This document shows, piece by piece, positions 10,921 to 22,905 of a DNA stretch of 64,000 nt. A program made the translations under genes and the position numbers. Source of the DNA: Oasisia sp. SBJ-2009 (lineage: Eukaryota; Annelida; Polychaeta; Sabellida; Siboglinidae); the NCBI GenBank assembly GCA_964017155.1, contig OZ024854.1, forward strand, positions 45,677,423-45,741,422. Reading direction: 5' to 3'. The notes beneath the pieces were generated by a model. The model did not search any database, was not told the DNA's origin, and saw only the letters and a program-made list of their open reading frames with translations. Position 1 is the first letter of the stretch, and the number at the start of each line of letters is the position of its first letter.

Positions 10921-12050
10921 CCCACATAAAAACACCTTTTAAGTGAAACTCAAACGGCATTTATGTGGGCAACAAAACCAAGCACCTAATTTTTTTATTT
11001 ACGCTAAATTTATATGCGGGGCTGACCCAGGCACGTGACACGGGGGCAGCCTCTCTTTCAACGATTTCTGGATTACAAGAGGTAAATATTGGGCTCTCAT
11101 TTTGGAAATTTTGTTTCTCCTACCCTCCTACCCTCCTACCCTCCTACCCTCCTACCCAGACATCACCTCCATAATGACGTTGCTGATGGTTGTGGTTGTT
11201 ATGCTGATTTATTGTGTACTGTATGCTCAATGATACCTTACACTGTATACTGCATATCATAGATATGCGGCAAGAATATCCATATTACTTATGATATTCT
11301 GTATACTGCATAGATTGTTGATATTATGTATAATATGCTGTTTCTTGATATCCTGTTTACGTTTCTATAATATTCTGTATCTCTACTTTGTATTCTTTTT
11401 ACATTGCTTATAGTGTCTTGTTGTGTCTGTATCTTAATTAATTGTTCTAGTCTGTTACCTTGGCCACATTTACGGGTACAACTTCCAAAGGGTTTTAGGG
11501 CAAGGAGATGTGCATATGTACCAACCGCTTTCCCATTTTATTTAGCATGGCATCTTACATACTACTAATGTACGACTTCTGTGGAACAATGCTGGTAGTT
11601 CGAAGAAATGCGCCCCTACGTAAGTTGTGGTTATAACCACCTTGAGCTATCATGCAGTTAGTAAAGATGGTTCCCCCACCTTTGCTATAAAGCCTGTGTA
11701 TTACATGTACAACTTGGTGATTACATTGTACGTATTGTAGTTATTAAGTCTAGTTTATTTAAAAAGTTGGCCTACTTTTAAGCTCTTTACGAACATACAT
11801 CCCGACTTGTGTTATCTTATTTATCAGCAAACTAGCCACTGTTCTGAGTCACGAGTTTATCAGATAGTGTTGTCCCACATAAAACACATGTTCAATGTAA
11901 CTCAAACGACATTAATGTGGGCAACAAGACCAGTGCTTATATTCTGATGTATACGATAAGTATATACTAGGAAACTGAGACACATGCGATAGGCTCATCC
12001 AACAAGTAACCAGCCTCTGTTTCGGAAGTTCTCTAGCTTGAAAAGGTATC
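10921..12050. repeat. Pair of diverged direct repeats with hairpin starts
   Basis: 10921-about 11090 and 11874-about 12050 share CCCACATAAA, CTCAAACG, ATGTGGGCAACAA and CAGCCTCT in the same order. Each begins with an inverted pair CCCACAT...ATGTGGG enclosing about 30 bases. The distance (953 bp) and direct orientation would suit the terminal repeats of a small or internally deleted retroelement; between them is a TATA-like CTATAAAG (about 11696) but no ORF. Function not established. Confidence 0.55.
11117..11158. repeat. 8-bp microsatellite
   Basis: CTCCTACC repeated about five times. Confidence 0.9.
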
Positions 12051-12704
12051 ATATATTCAATTTTGAATTAATAATTTGTAACCGATTATTTCTGTTACTA
12101 CATGAATGAAGCATTGATAGTGATGATCAAAATCACTATAGTGGATCACTCCTTTGTTCACTGTCTGGCGACTTTCTCACCCACTTATTGGTCCATGAAC
12201 CTCAATCTGGATGAGCAATATCAAGTTACCTTTATTTTGAGAGGGGGTTTACAAGTGTGGCTGTTGTACTCGCTCACACAGGTTATTTTAACTGCCAGTA
12301 GGGATGTAATTTCATTGGCATGACTGACTAGACAAACAGTACCTATGTTGAAGTGGGTGAGTGTTAGCTTTCCCAACCAGAATCGTCCATTTTTCCAATG
12401 TTGGCAACTTAGTACTAAGCTCTCACAGAGGACGTCATACAGCGAGAATGTTAGAGCCTCGATGAAACAGTGGTTCTACGGTGGAACATGCATAAACTTG
12501 ATAAAGTGCCATTCTACCCAACAGTGTTCGCGATTGTTTACAATTGTGTTGAATGTCATTTGTGAGGAGGTATGAAGCTATCTAAATGCCACCACCAACT
12601 GTTGGTGTGTGTGGTGACACTGTGCATGAACATATCAGTTGAATGTAAGAGTAAGAGGCAGCTGCACCCACCAGAGGTGGAACATACCAGAAAGATTGCT
12701 CAAC

Positions 12705-13435
12705 ATGTGTCACACTAACTGAACACAAGGACAGGCGTCAAGCAACTGAACTAATTTTTGGAGAACATTAATTTTAGACAATCTCTCAGCCACACCCAAT
12801 TTGTGATGAGTAGATGGATCTAGTAATATGTCAACCACAGCCACATTGTGCCTGGATGTGACATTTATTGCATAACTGCCACGTGTGGCATGCCTTAATT
12901 TATGTACCATGAATATTGACAATCTATGGCATCATTGTGCATCGCACAAATTGTTCAATCTATTATTGTATGTATCTCAATAGACACAACTTTTCTCATA
13001 ATTAAATAAAATGTGGCTCAGGCAAAAGTGAAATCATATGAAGGGAAATGCAAAGATGACCATAAGAATAAGAAATAAGCACAGTTTAAGTATGAGCGAG
13101 CCTGGAACAGTTTCAAATCAATCCTCAGTTACAGCAAATGTAACAAACATTGCAGTGTTTCCAATGCCACTGAATCTGCTGACGACTTCTATTGCTGCTT
13201 TGACTCTCATGATTAACAGGTTGATAACAGCCATGCTGCGCCTGGACGTTAATGAGTAATACAGTGTACTCCATGTGTTTAGCACTGAACTGAACACCTG
13301 GACAGGAGTCAAGCAACTGAACAATTTTTGTTGAGAACATTTAGACAATCGCTCAGCCACACCCAATTTATAATGAATAGATGGATATAGTAATATGTCA
13401 ACCACAGCCATGCTGCTGCCTGCTAGCACAGCCTG
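12705..13435. repeat. Dispersed repeat, copy 1 plus partial second copy
   Basis: 12705-13190 is repeated almost throughout at 20050-20565. A shortened copy of its first part (GGACAGGAGTCAAGCAACTGA to ATATGTCAACCACAG) follows directly at about 13270-13405. It contains no convincing ORF; the open frames here are not conserved between the copies. Confidence 0.8.
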
Positions 13436-15347
13436 CAAGCACCTGTGGAAATGGGACCTGTGACAACAGGGATTTTCAAATTGAGGTTTATAATGTATGC
13501 TGCCATCGAAGGGGAATGTCTTATACAATGGTTACACATTTAAAATATAAGTGATGTACCAGTTCTCACTGGGTGATTGATGGCTTTGATTGTTAAGAAA
13601 TTATTAATAAAATATTTTAATGAACTGTTGCAAATTATTTCAATTGTTGAATATTCTTTTTGTAAAATATTAGCCATTCATATTTAGGTAACATACATAT
13701 TTACGACACATTAATATGGTTCTGGAAGGTTGACCATGTGGAATCGTGTTAATTATGTCACATTGCAGTTTCTGTTGTGATACTAGTCATTGTTCAATGC
13801 GACAACCCAAATTTTATGAAGTCATATGTTAGTGACTGTATGACCCTTTTCGCAATAACAGCCCCCACCTTACTAATCGTGTCATTTCATAATTGTATTT
13901 ACAGTACTCTGCAGGACATCTTCGATGCAAGTAGTGAGGGAGCACCGTGCACATTGGCAGTCTTGCATAAGAAGGATGCGTACAAAGTGTGTATATTAAA
14001 GGTATCAAACGTGCTGTGGTGCACTGCCACCAATACGCCTTGACACTGATCAGAAATGGGGTTATTGTTATTTGACAAGCTAGTTGCCTCGGTTACCTTG
14101 CTGGTATTTAGTTCAATATGTTTACCTTACCAGTATTTAAGTTCAAACTATAACTAAACGAAAATAATGATGCTTGCATTGGCACCCTGTCTCGATGCCA
14201 ATGTTGTGAGGCTCAGTCAGAGCAGTCAACTGGCCTTGCTAATGCACCAGAGAAAGACAACCTGGGGGCGAAAACACTGGCCATACTAGTGAAGGTGTTT
14301 GACCAACAGACTGTCACTACCAGGGTACTGGTCATGCATTCAAGACGTGACGACACATCAATTGCAATACATTGGATGTCACTTGAAGGTAGATGTCAGG
14401 TGAATGGGAGTTTGATAGACAACCGAAGGCATGATCTCCAGAAGTGTTTTGTCAGCCACGAGGAGAGATACTGTAAGGACATCCTTAGGACCCTTTAATT
14501 TTGTTCTGCTGAGAAAACTGGGAACTCACAGAACGAATGAAATGGCACAGAGAATGACACCCAAGGCATCCACTCAGCGTACTCGAGCACCTCAAGTTTT
14601 CACTTTAAGTTGAGATACACTTCAGATACAGATGTGTGGATCTACTGACTACTTCCATCTGTCACCACCTGGGTCATGTGATCACTAATATGTCTGACTT
14701 CTGCCAGGGTGGTTTTGATAGTGGTCCACAAGGAAAGCTGACCTGGACATTTCAACAAGATGATATGCGATGCTATCTGATCAGTTGTTTCAGCAGTGTA
14801 GTTTATCTATTCCCCTCGTGGAGGCAACATTTTATGTGTGAATTGTTTGTTGTACAATTATGTTTTCATGTTTCGTAAACATTTGTGTTAGCTAGCACAA
14901 TTAATGTGGTAATTAATTAATATTTTACTAGCCTGTCAAATTAATATAATGTGAAATTGACTTGTTTAGTAGTAGATGTATAAACATCGCTATAAAAATA
15001 TAAACAAATCTGATTACACACTTCACTTGACTAAAACAAAGAATTTGGAATGATGAGGCATGGCACAAAAGTGGTGTTTTATGACATAAAATATTTTCTT
15101 TCATAATAACAACGTGCACAGAAGGCAAGTTGAATAATTTTGAATGTAACTATGTAAACATCACAAAATCACTGTTATTGGCTAATTTTTACAAAATCCA
15201 GCCCATGTCTTCCCTAAATATGGGGGGGGGGTGCCGTGTAGATTAACAAGCATCATTCCTTTGTGTTGGGTCTCTAAACTATTTTGTAAACAACGCCAAC
15301 ACAGAGATTATTTTTCTTGCCTTTAGTATCAAGTCATGCTATTTTAA
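13436..15347. other. No supported gene
   Basis: Open frames of 60-90 codons occur (for example 13777-14043 and 14289-14498) but none has a motif, a repeat partner or splice-site support. Composition is AT-rich. Confidence 0.4.
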
Positions 15348-16225
15348 CTCTTTACTGCGCAGACCGTCCAAAACCACCCAACCCCTCGTACGCGCAGACC
15401 GTCCAAAACCACCCAGCAAACTCACTGTTCATGTGCCTTCCGTTTACCGCGATCAGATCCTTCTTTTACATTAACCAGCCAGCTCAAACTGCTGACCTAA
15501 GCTCTATGTAGATCACGGAAACATGTGCTGATGCCATCTTGTGAAAAAAACATTTCGTTTGCGAATTAAGTAGGTTTATTTGGAAGGATGTTGAAGTGCG
15601 TTCGTCTAGTTGACCTCCGACATCGTGCAGCATTTGGGGGATATTACTGAGATTATTTCTTGACAATTTCGAGTCGGATAGGAGTGTGCTATCTTTCGTT
15701 ATTCGAGTGTTGATTTTACATACAAAAAGAACATTCCATTCTGCAATATGATCGGTAAACGATAGCCATTTTTGTAAATTATGGCATGATTTTTGTCTTC
15801 AGTCGCGTTGGCGTTGTTTACAAAAATAATTATAATTTGAAAACTAACTGTCAAAATTGGATAAATGTTTTACTAGCATAAAACTAACATACATGGCTAC
15901 ATTAGTTCCACAGGATCACTGTTGTGTTCTAAGATTTTTAAATATGTAGGATGAAGAAGTTGCTTATTTATTTTGTCATCATAATTGTTGAAGTTTGTTT
16001 CAAGATCTGAAATGACTGCAACACATAAATTTTAATAACACGTTTTATTCATAAAATCATTCCATGTACAGTGCAGTTAATTTCATATATTTTTATGCAT
16101 CGGTTGTCGAGTTATTCGAATTTTAATGCAAACAACATGTAGCATAATTCACAGATGGCTGCCATCTTAAAATTGTCTGCCCACAGCAGGGTGTAAAATA
16201 AGAAGACTGTCTGCCCAGTAAAGAG
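15348..16225. mobile_element. piggyBac-type MITE (TTAA-flanked)
   Basis: Terminal inverted repeats CTCTTTACTGCGCAGACCGTC (left, from 15348) and its imperfect reverse complement ending at 16225. The left flank is TTAA (15344-15347); the right flank is TTCA (16226-16229), one change from TTAA. The left end also holds a tandem copy of CGCAGACCGTCCAAAACCAC. No transposase is encoded. Size, TTAA target and TIR style fit a non-autonomous piggyBac-like element; its ends differ from the intact piggyBac at 38009. Confidence 0.75.
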
Positions 16226-16848
16226 TTCATGCATACCAGGCTTTATTCCTGCATTGTATTTCAACTTTATGCTCTCTTGACATCTTTTGACTTTATTATA
16301 TTATTATGTTCTGTATTTACGATTAACAATCTTTGTTCTTCATCCACCGCCATTTTTAACTTGTTACTTCTGAGTGCAGACAGGTTGACTTGTCTGCTGG
16401 ATCATGGATGGTGATTGTGAGCTGTTCATAGTTGGGGTTGGGCCCTATTACAGGAGGGCTGGTGGGACACAGCATCACCCCAACCTTGCTACTTTTACTT
16501 TGTCATGTAATCATTGTTTCACTGTGGCTTCACTATATAGACAGCCAGCATCCATGCATTTGTATTGTAGTTTCAGGTCGAATCTGTTGTGCTTGCTGGT
16601 AACCTATGTATTATTATGTTGTTACATGTAGTACTATTATTAAAGTGATCCTTATCAACAATTACTATCTGTGTGTTCCTGTAGCAAAATAGCTCAGAGT
16701 TCTGCCAGTAAATATTATTATAGTATACGCATTGAACATTAGCAGGGGGTAAGCATTACTTAATTATGAGTGCAATGTGCCCGGTTGGTTCACCATACTG
16801 TGCACACCAATCAGCACACACCACTCTGTCATGTAAGTGACAATGTTA
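16226..16848. other. No gene seen
   Basis: Low-scoring open frames only. Confidence 0.4.
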
Positions 16849-17842
16849 GTGTTCATGTTTGGTATTTAAATGCATCATCATTCATTGGAGTGAAACTTAT
16901 TCACACTTCATTTGACAAAAACAAAGACTTAGCAACAATACGCATATCAATATCTAGATCAAAGTGACAGGTTTATTATGTTCAATTTTAGTGTTCGTGT
17001 TTGGTATTTAAATGCATCATCATTCATTGGAGTGAAACTTATTCACACTTCATTTGACAAAAACAAAGACTTAGCAACAATACACATATCAATATCTAGA
17101 TCAAAGTGACAGGTTTATTATGTTCAATTTTAGTGTTCATGTTTGGTATTTAAATGCATCATCATTCATTGGAGTGAAACTTATTCACACTTCATTTGAC
17201 AAAAACAAAGACTTAGCAACAATACACATATCAGTATCTAGATCAAAGTGACAGGTTTATTATGTTCAATTTTAGTGTTCGTGTTTGGTATTTAAATGCA
17301 TCATCATTCATTGGAGTGAAACTTATTCACACTTCATTTGACAAAAACAAAGACTTAGCAACAATACACATATCAATATCTAGATCAAAGTGACAGGTTT
17401 ATTATGTTCAATTTTAGTGTTCGTGTTTGGTATTTAAATGCATCATCATTCATTGGAGTGAAACTTATTCACACTTCATTTGACAAAAACAAAGACTTAG
17501 CAACAATACACATATCAGTATCTAGATCAAAGTGACAGGTTTATTATGTTCAATTTTAGTGTTCGTGTTTGGTATTTAAATGCATCATCATTCATTGGAG
17601 TGAAACTTATTCACACTTCATTTGACAAAAACAAAGACTTAGCAACAATACACATATCAATATCTAGATCAAAGTGACAGGTTTATTATGTTCAATTTTA
17701 GTGTTCATGTTTGGTATTTAAATGCATCATCATTCATTGGAGTGAAACTTATTCACACTTCATTTGACAAAAACAAAGACTTAGCAATAATACACATATC
17801 AGTATATATGTCAAAGTGACAGGTTTATTATGTTCATGTTTT
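16849..17842. repeat. 142-bp satellite, 7 copies
   Basis: Seven head-to-tail copies begin at 16849, 16991, 17133, 17275, 17417, 17559 and 17701, each exactly 142 bp, starting GTGTTC(A/G)TGTTTGG. They differ at only a few positions (for example TTCATG/TTCGTG, CAATAT/CAGTAT). A worn partial eighth copy continues to about 17925. Confidence 0.97.
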
Positions 17843-18340
17843 CTAGATTTGATTTAATAAATGTGACACTCAATTATGTTTCATTTGACAACAACGAAGA
17901 CCTAGCAATGATAGACATATCAGTGACCATTGATTGCACTATTGCTTCTGTGAAACAGCCGAACACAAGTTGTTGAAACTGTCGATGAACCAGATCAGTC
18001 GCAGACTGGCAGGTTTTGTGAACGATGGTAAGCAGAAAAGGGCTGACAAGCTGAGGAATAAAATGCAGAAAATAATAAAGACGTTGGACAATGATGAAAC
18101 AGAGGGCCACTTTAGATTTTAGTGTACAAATAAAGTTGTTATTATTATTAGCACGCAATCATATGACCGAATCGGTGGCAGTGCTGGAAACTTGCCATTT
18201 GTGGTAACCCATTCCGTTGTATGTGGGCCGCAGCGGCATAGTGAAGTTGTGTAGGTACATAGATATGAACTTACGGGATAGGGTGTGTGATCGAAACAGT
18301 CATAGGACTTGTACATGTGCCAAAGCACGACATGGGGGCC
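17843..18340 (+). other. Short unassigned frame
   Basis: 17934-18122 is open for 62 codons with a Lys/Arg-rich helical C-terminus (NDGKQKRADKLRNKMQK). No family was recognised and it may be the tail of a transposon protein. The rest shows nothing. Confidence 0.3.
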
Positions 18341-19090
18341 GAGACACAGCCCAGTTTCAGACATGGCTGGCATGTCACATCAACATCAACCGCAACTACC
18401 ATGAGGCATCTGAATCTGGTGGCATGGAGACTGAAGCCGCCAGCAGTTCCATGCATCCTCGAGTTCCTAGCGTGCATGACTATGGTGACAGATGGCGACG
18501 AGAGGACCAGAAATGACAATCTATGGCGCCGATGTGGCCGATGTGAAGGAAGAATGTGTTACCATGTCGCCAAGAGGATGGAGACAGCTGATGAAGCTGG
18601 CGACACATACAAAGAAGATAGGTATGACACTTGGCGGTCCAGGCCATGGCAAGTTGAATGGGACCGCAGTCAGCCTGCTGACCATCTACTATTACAAGAG
18701 GGCAATCCGCTCCTAACCAGACGACTTAGATGGCATGGAGAATACCGTCTTGGCACCATTCTACCATGTATCATCAACGGATGCAAATTCATAATATAAC
18801 AGTTGCCTAAGCGGCAAAGACAGCTGGTGTTTTTTTTATACCAGTACGCACTATCTGAAGATCTACAGCCAGGTGATCACAACAGCAATGTCAAGCATCA
18901 GCTGTCGCCAGAATGTTCCGCCAATATAGAAGACACGTACTTGCATCTCAGCCACTGTGATCTCCTGGGCCGCTGTTTGCTAAGTGCCACACAGTTGCTT
19001 CACGCCAGTGTGTGGGCCAAGTGCCCCAAGACTGGCCTTGTCGATCTGCAGCGAGTGTTGCTTGACCTGTCTCCCTGTGTTCAGTGAGAC
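18340..19090 (+). pseudogene. Mutator-like transposase remnant 1
   Basis: Fragments in several frames follow the order of the animal Mutator-like transposase family (PF20700 type): 'WLACHININ' and 'SGGMETEAA' (18364-18445), a 'GDGD' region near 18488, then in the frame from 18492 'KKIGMTLGGPGHGKLNG' and 'LTIYYYKRAIRS' (up to 18716), 'FYHVSSTD' near 18760, and in 18803-19087 'LHLSHCDLLGRCL' and 'LHASVWAKCPKTG', the normal 'NANESLHsviW..CPKT' block. Several frameshifts separate these pieces. No terminal repeats were recognised. Confidence 0.75.
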
Positions 19091-20049
19091 AGGTCGCAAT
19101 CCAACAGTGGTGTCCAACAACAGTGGAGCAGCTGCATAGTGCAGTGGGGATAACGGCAGGACCACAGCTCGTTGTGTTGGCTGAGAAAGAAGCGATACAG
19201 ACAGTCAGCTAGTGTGTCTGACCATAGTAGTGGATTTTGGATGTCCAGGGACATAGACCCTGATAGCTTGGTGTGAGATATGTCCATGCTGTGTGTATAC
19301 AACTTTGTTTTAAATACGTTCCTTTTTCTCAGTCAGTTAGCAGTTATTTTGTAAATGTTCAGACATGCATTGTTTCAGTTGTATTTAAACTGTGTGTGTT
19401 TGGAACTCTGTAGAAAATGTGATGATAGTATTATCTAAGGAGTGACATCTACAAGAAAATGTCTGATATTTTGTTATAGCTTTGCTACTAGAAGTAAATT
19501 GACTATATACATTTTATGAAACTAATCTTTAAACTATTTCCTATTAGTACAACAGCTTTTTTTATTATTGTATATACATTTTTGGCAACACTTACACTTT
19601 ACAATATCATCTGCAGTTGCACATGTAACACTGCCTACAGCTACAACTACGACTACAACCAGCAGCATTGCTAAGATGTGCTCCACCGGAACGATGCTCT
19701 CATCCACCAGGGCATCGTTTTGTATCTCTAGATTTACTTAATTTCCAACTTCCCTTGTCCAAACCGCACCTCTCCCTGTTTAGTGTATGACTGTCACGAT
19801 GAAGGAATGCATGTTCACTTTCCCATCTTGACATGGGATACTGCTACACCAGAAATAACAAAATGCGTATAAAAAATGGCCTGGAGGATAGGAGAAATAA
19901 AAAGAAGTTGTCTAGATTACAAATACAAAGACCTATATGAATAGTGATAAAGGCCAGTACAGACTGTCATAAATCTAAGGACAACACTCATGTCAGAGAA
20001 GTAACTTGTGGTGATCGTTCATGTAACCCTAAGTCACATTCGAAGACTG
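19091..20049. other. No gene seen
   Basis: AT-rich flank of the Mutator-like remnant. No supported frame or repeat apart from the edge of the dispersed repeat that follows. Confidence 0.4.
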
Positions 20050-20565
20050 TAACAGGTTGCTAACAGCCATGCTGCACCTGGACATTAATTAGTTATACTC
20101 CATATGTTTAGCACTGAAATGAACACAAGGACAGGTCAAGCAACTGAAACAATCTTTTGAGAACATTTGGACAATCATTCAGCCACACCCAATTTGTGAT
20201 GAGTAGATGGATGTAGTAATACATCAACCACAATGTTGTGTCTGGATGTGACATTTAATGCATAATTGCCAAGTCGGCCTTAATTTATGTACCATCTATG
20301 GCATCATTGTGCATCGCACAAATTGTTCGATCTATTATTGTATGTATCTCAATAAACACAGCTTTTCTCACAATTAAATAAAATGTGGCTCGGGCAAAAG
20401 TAAAATCATATGAATGGAAACGCAAAGATGACCATAAGAATAAGAAATAAGCACAGTTTAAGTATGAGCGAGCCTGGAACAGTTTCAAATCAATCCTCAG
20501 TTACAGCAAATGTAACAAACTTTGCAGTGTTTTCAACTCCACTGAATCTGCTGACGACTTTGATT
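20050..20565. repeat. Dispersed repeat, copy 2
   Basis: Collinear with 12705-13190 (shared blocks include GCCACACCCAATTTGTGATG and CAGTTTAAGTATGAGCGAGC) at roughly 85-90% identity, same orientation. Its first 90 bases also match 13215-13300. Confidence 0.85.
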
Positions 20566-21779
20566 TTGTAACTAGAAGGAACTGTGGTTTCCAAGATGCA
20601 AAAATAACAGAAGTTACATAAGGGTAAACCACAGCTGTGTTTTTCGTGTTTTCGTCCAATTACTTGGCTGAGGTACCGATTATATTTTTCCCAAGAACCC
20701 TAAACCGGCATATGCTCATGGCATGGCCAAAGACCTGGCCTGTTGGCATTGATCACTGTAGCGTATGCTATTGTTTCCATGGCAATGTTTCAAAATATGC
20801 AGGCGATCCCCGTCACTACCTAGATACGAATCTGCATGCCGAGAAATGTATGATTGCAATAAATATTGGTCTCAAAACATCGAATGATTTCTACCCTTGT
20901 TTCAGAAGGAAGGCAAATCAAATGTGACCCCATGAGATACACTGCTGCAAAGAATTAGGCACTTGTGTAGGTTAGGTTGCCTTTGCATGCTGCTTCCTAA
21001 GCATATTGTTTCCAGTTGAGATTAATGCGTTGTGTTAGGTGGTGGCATGACGGAAAAAGAGTCATCTCCTCAACTGTATTGAGTGGGTGTGTGTGTGCAT
21101 GCGAGAATGTGTGTGTGACATTCACGTGAATGATGCTTATGCATATGAATGTTAAGATATTTTCTGCGATGCGATCTCAGCCTCTTACACAAGTTTTGTT
21201 TCGTGTGCCTCATTTTAGCATCATATTTTAACATAACTTAATTTGATATATAGTAATGAATGTAGCCAAGTTCAGAAGCTTGTGCAACAGAAGCTCACTC
21301 ACAAGGTGATGTGTAATGGTACACATGATACTGGCATTGTTGGCTGCTTCGGTCTTTATCCACCCAATCTACTTCTTAATAGTACAAGCAGAGCAAATTC
21401 GGTGAAACATGTAGCATTGCTAGGCCCCAAAAAAGTACCACCTGAATTGGGTGTGAGGAAATTATTCTAAGTTTAAACCATCTTCATTATATCAGTTCTG
21501 ATCAGTCATATAGCATGAAAAATACCTCAAACATTCGTCTAAGAAACACATTTCAATAGTGTTCTCGTCTTTGTGAGAACTGTAACATTAAAACTAATGT
21601 CCACTCGTACTTGTTATGATACATATATCGGTGTCAAGTTATCGTTGATTCTCCCGGCTCGCTAAACCAATGAACATGCTGGATATGCCTTTGAACGCAG
21701 CAGATATGTGGATGGCGACAGCGCCGGCCAATCAGCACCACTTCCGACGGCCTGGCAAGTGACCACCAGTTTGCGTGGA
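20566..21779. other. No supported gene
   Basis: Frames at 20637-20927 (96 codons) and 21243-21470 (75 codons) lack recognisable motifs. A short TG-rich stretch lies near 21088-21116. Confidence 0.4.
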
Positions 21780-22395
21780 AAAGGAAAACTCACAAGTGCA
21801 AAGATGAAGAAATGGTCTCAATACCATAGAAATGCAGTTGTGAAACATGCGCCAGATGTCTAGGCTATTCATCATGCGATCTGGGCAATATTTTTCCACA
21901 ACATTTCCACTGTCGAGGACCCTCACCATGACCACTGACATTGACTGGTGCTACTACCAGCTGGCCATGGCTGAGGGTGTGGACCCAGAGCAGAGGTGAA
22001 AGGAAAAAAACATGATCCACCAATACCGAGAGATGCAGCGGAGCAACTTGTTCCGCTGTTTCAATGTTTGAGTGACCATGAATTGTTGGGACGGTGCATG
22101 TCCCTTGGCACATCAAACGCGAATGAATCACTACATGTTGTGAAATGGAGGAGAGCTCCAAAGGCTGTCTACAGTTCTAGAAAACTAGAGACAGCAGTGG
22201 CCATGGGTGTTGTGCAGTTCAACAAGGGATCCGACATGCTGCTCAAAGCGGTCGAGGCTGTTGCCCCACAGGCCGGGTCGAGTTCCCAGCTGTCTATGCT
22301 GGCAAAGAGACAGGACAGGTCTCGGCTGCGTAAGACAGAAGTAGCTGCCAAACTGGAGACCAGGTCCAGGAGAAAACGGAAAGCTTTTCGTTTCC
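21780..22395 (+). pseudogene. Mutator-like transposase remnant 2 (C-terminus)
   Basis: Reads 'WSQYHRNAVVKHAPDV', 'AIWAIFFHNISTVEDPHH' (the 'aiwAi.yH.sStde.P.H' block), then in the open frame 21996-22400 'LSDHELLGRCMSLGTSNANE' followed by 'SLHVVKWRRAPKAV' and 'AVAMGVVQFNKG'. This is the same C-terminal region as in remnant 1 but from a better preserved copy. The Cys expected in 'CPKT' is absent (RAPK). It runs directly into the LINE 5' region near 22396. Confidence 0.75.
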
Positions 22396-22485
22396 AAGAT
22401 GGCTGCCGAGGTGTGACGTGTGTTGATTTGGGGAGAATTTTTTTTGAAATAAGACACGCATTTTGTAAAGAGATCAGGCCGCAAC
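22396..22485 (+). promoter_or_regulatory. LINE 5' UTR with YY1-like site
   Basis: CCAAGATGGCTGCCG at about 22397 matches the CAAGATGGC core used by YY1 at the 5' end of L1-type LINEs. It lies 90 bases before the ORF1-like start, consistent with an internal promoter. Inference from position and motif. Confidence 0.5.
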
Positions 22486-22895
22486 ATGCCTCCTAAACGA
22501 AGAGGAGGCAGCGCTTCCGACCCTACAGAGGTGGCGCCGAGGGATGATGCCATGCTGCTCAGGTTTGTTGAGCTTTTAAGCGAGGAGACAGTGGTGGAAA
22601 AATTGCGCTGCATGTTCAGTCCCAGAGCCCTTACCGACAAGCTAGACTTATTGACGGAGACTATTGCCAAATTAAATGATCGCTTGGACAAGAAAGACAT
22701 ATATTGCTGCTCTGGAGGCAAGACTGTCCTCGGTGGAGGATAGTCTTGACCAATTAGAGCAATATTCGCGTCGGTCAAATCTGCGATTCTTCGGAATTCC
22801 GGAATCAGACGGGGGAGAAGACACCACTGGCAAGTTGCTTTCCATTGTTAACGAAACAATGGGAGTCACACCTCCCATTGTGAGCAACAATGGGA
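22486..22895 (+). pseudogene. L1-like ORF1 N-terminal part
   Basis: Begins MPPKRRGGSA and continues as a helical, heptad-like stretch ('LDLLTETIAKLNDRLDKKD'), then after a one-base frame change near 22695 'ALEARLSSVEDSLDQLEQYS' and 'RRSNLRFFGIPE', the coiled-coil to RRM junction of L1-type ORF1 proteins (Transposase_22 family), which bind element RNA as trimers. It stops after 'ETMGVTPPI'; the RRM and C-terminal domain are replaced by a different LINE. Confidence 0.7.
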
Positions 22896-22905
22896 AGGCC
22901 TGGAA

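Noticed and set aside
20637..20927. 96-codon frame as a gene
   Set aside because: No recognisable domain, no splice support, and flanked by a dispersed repeat.
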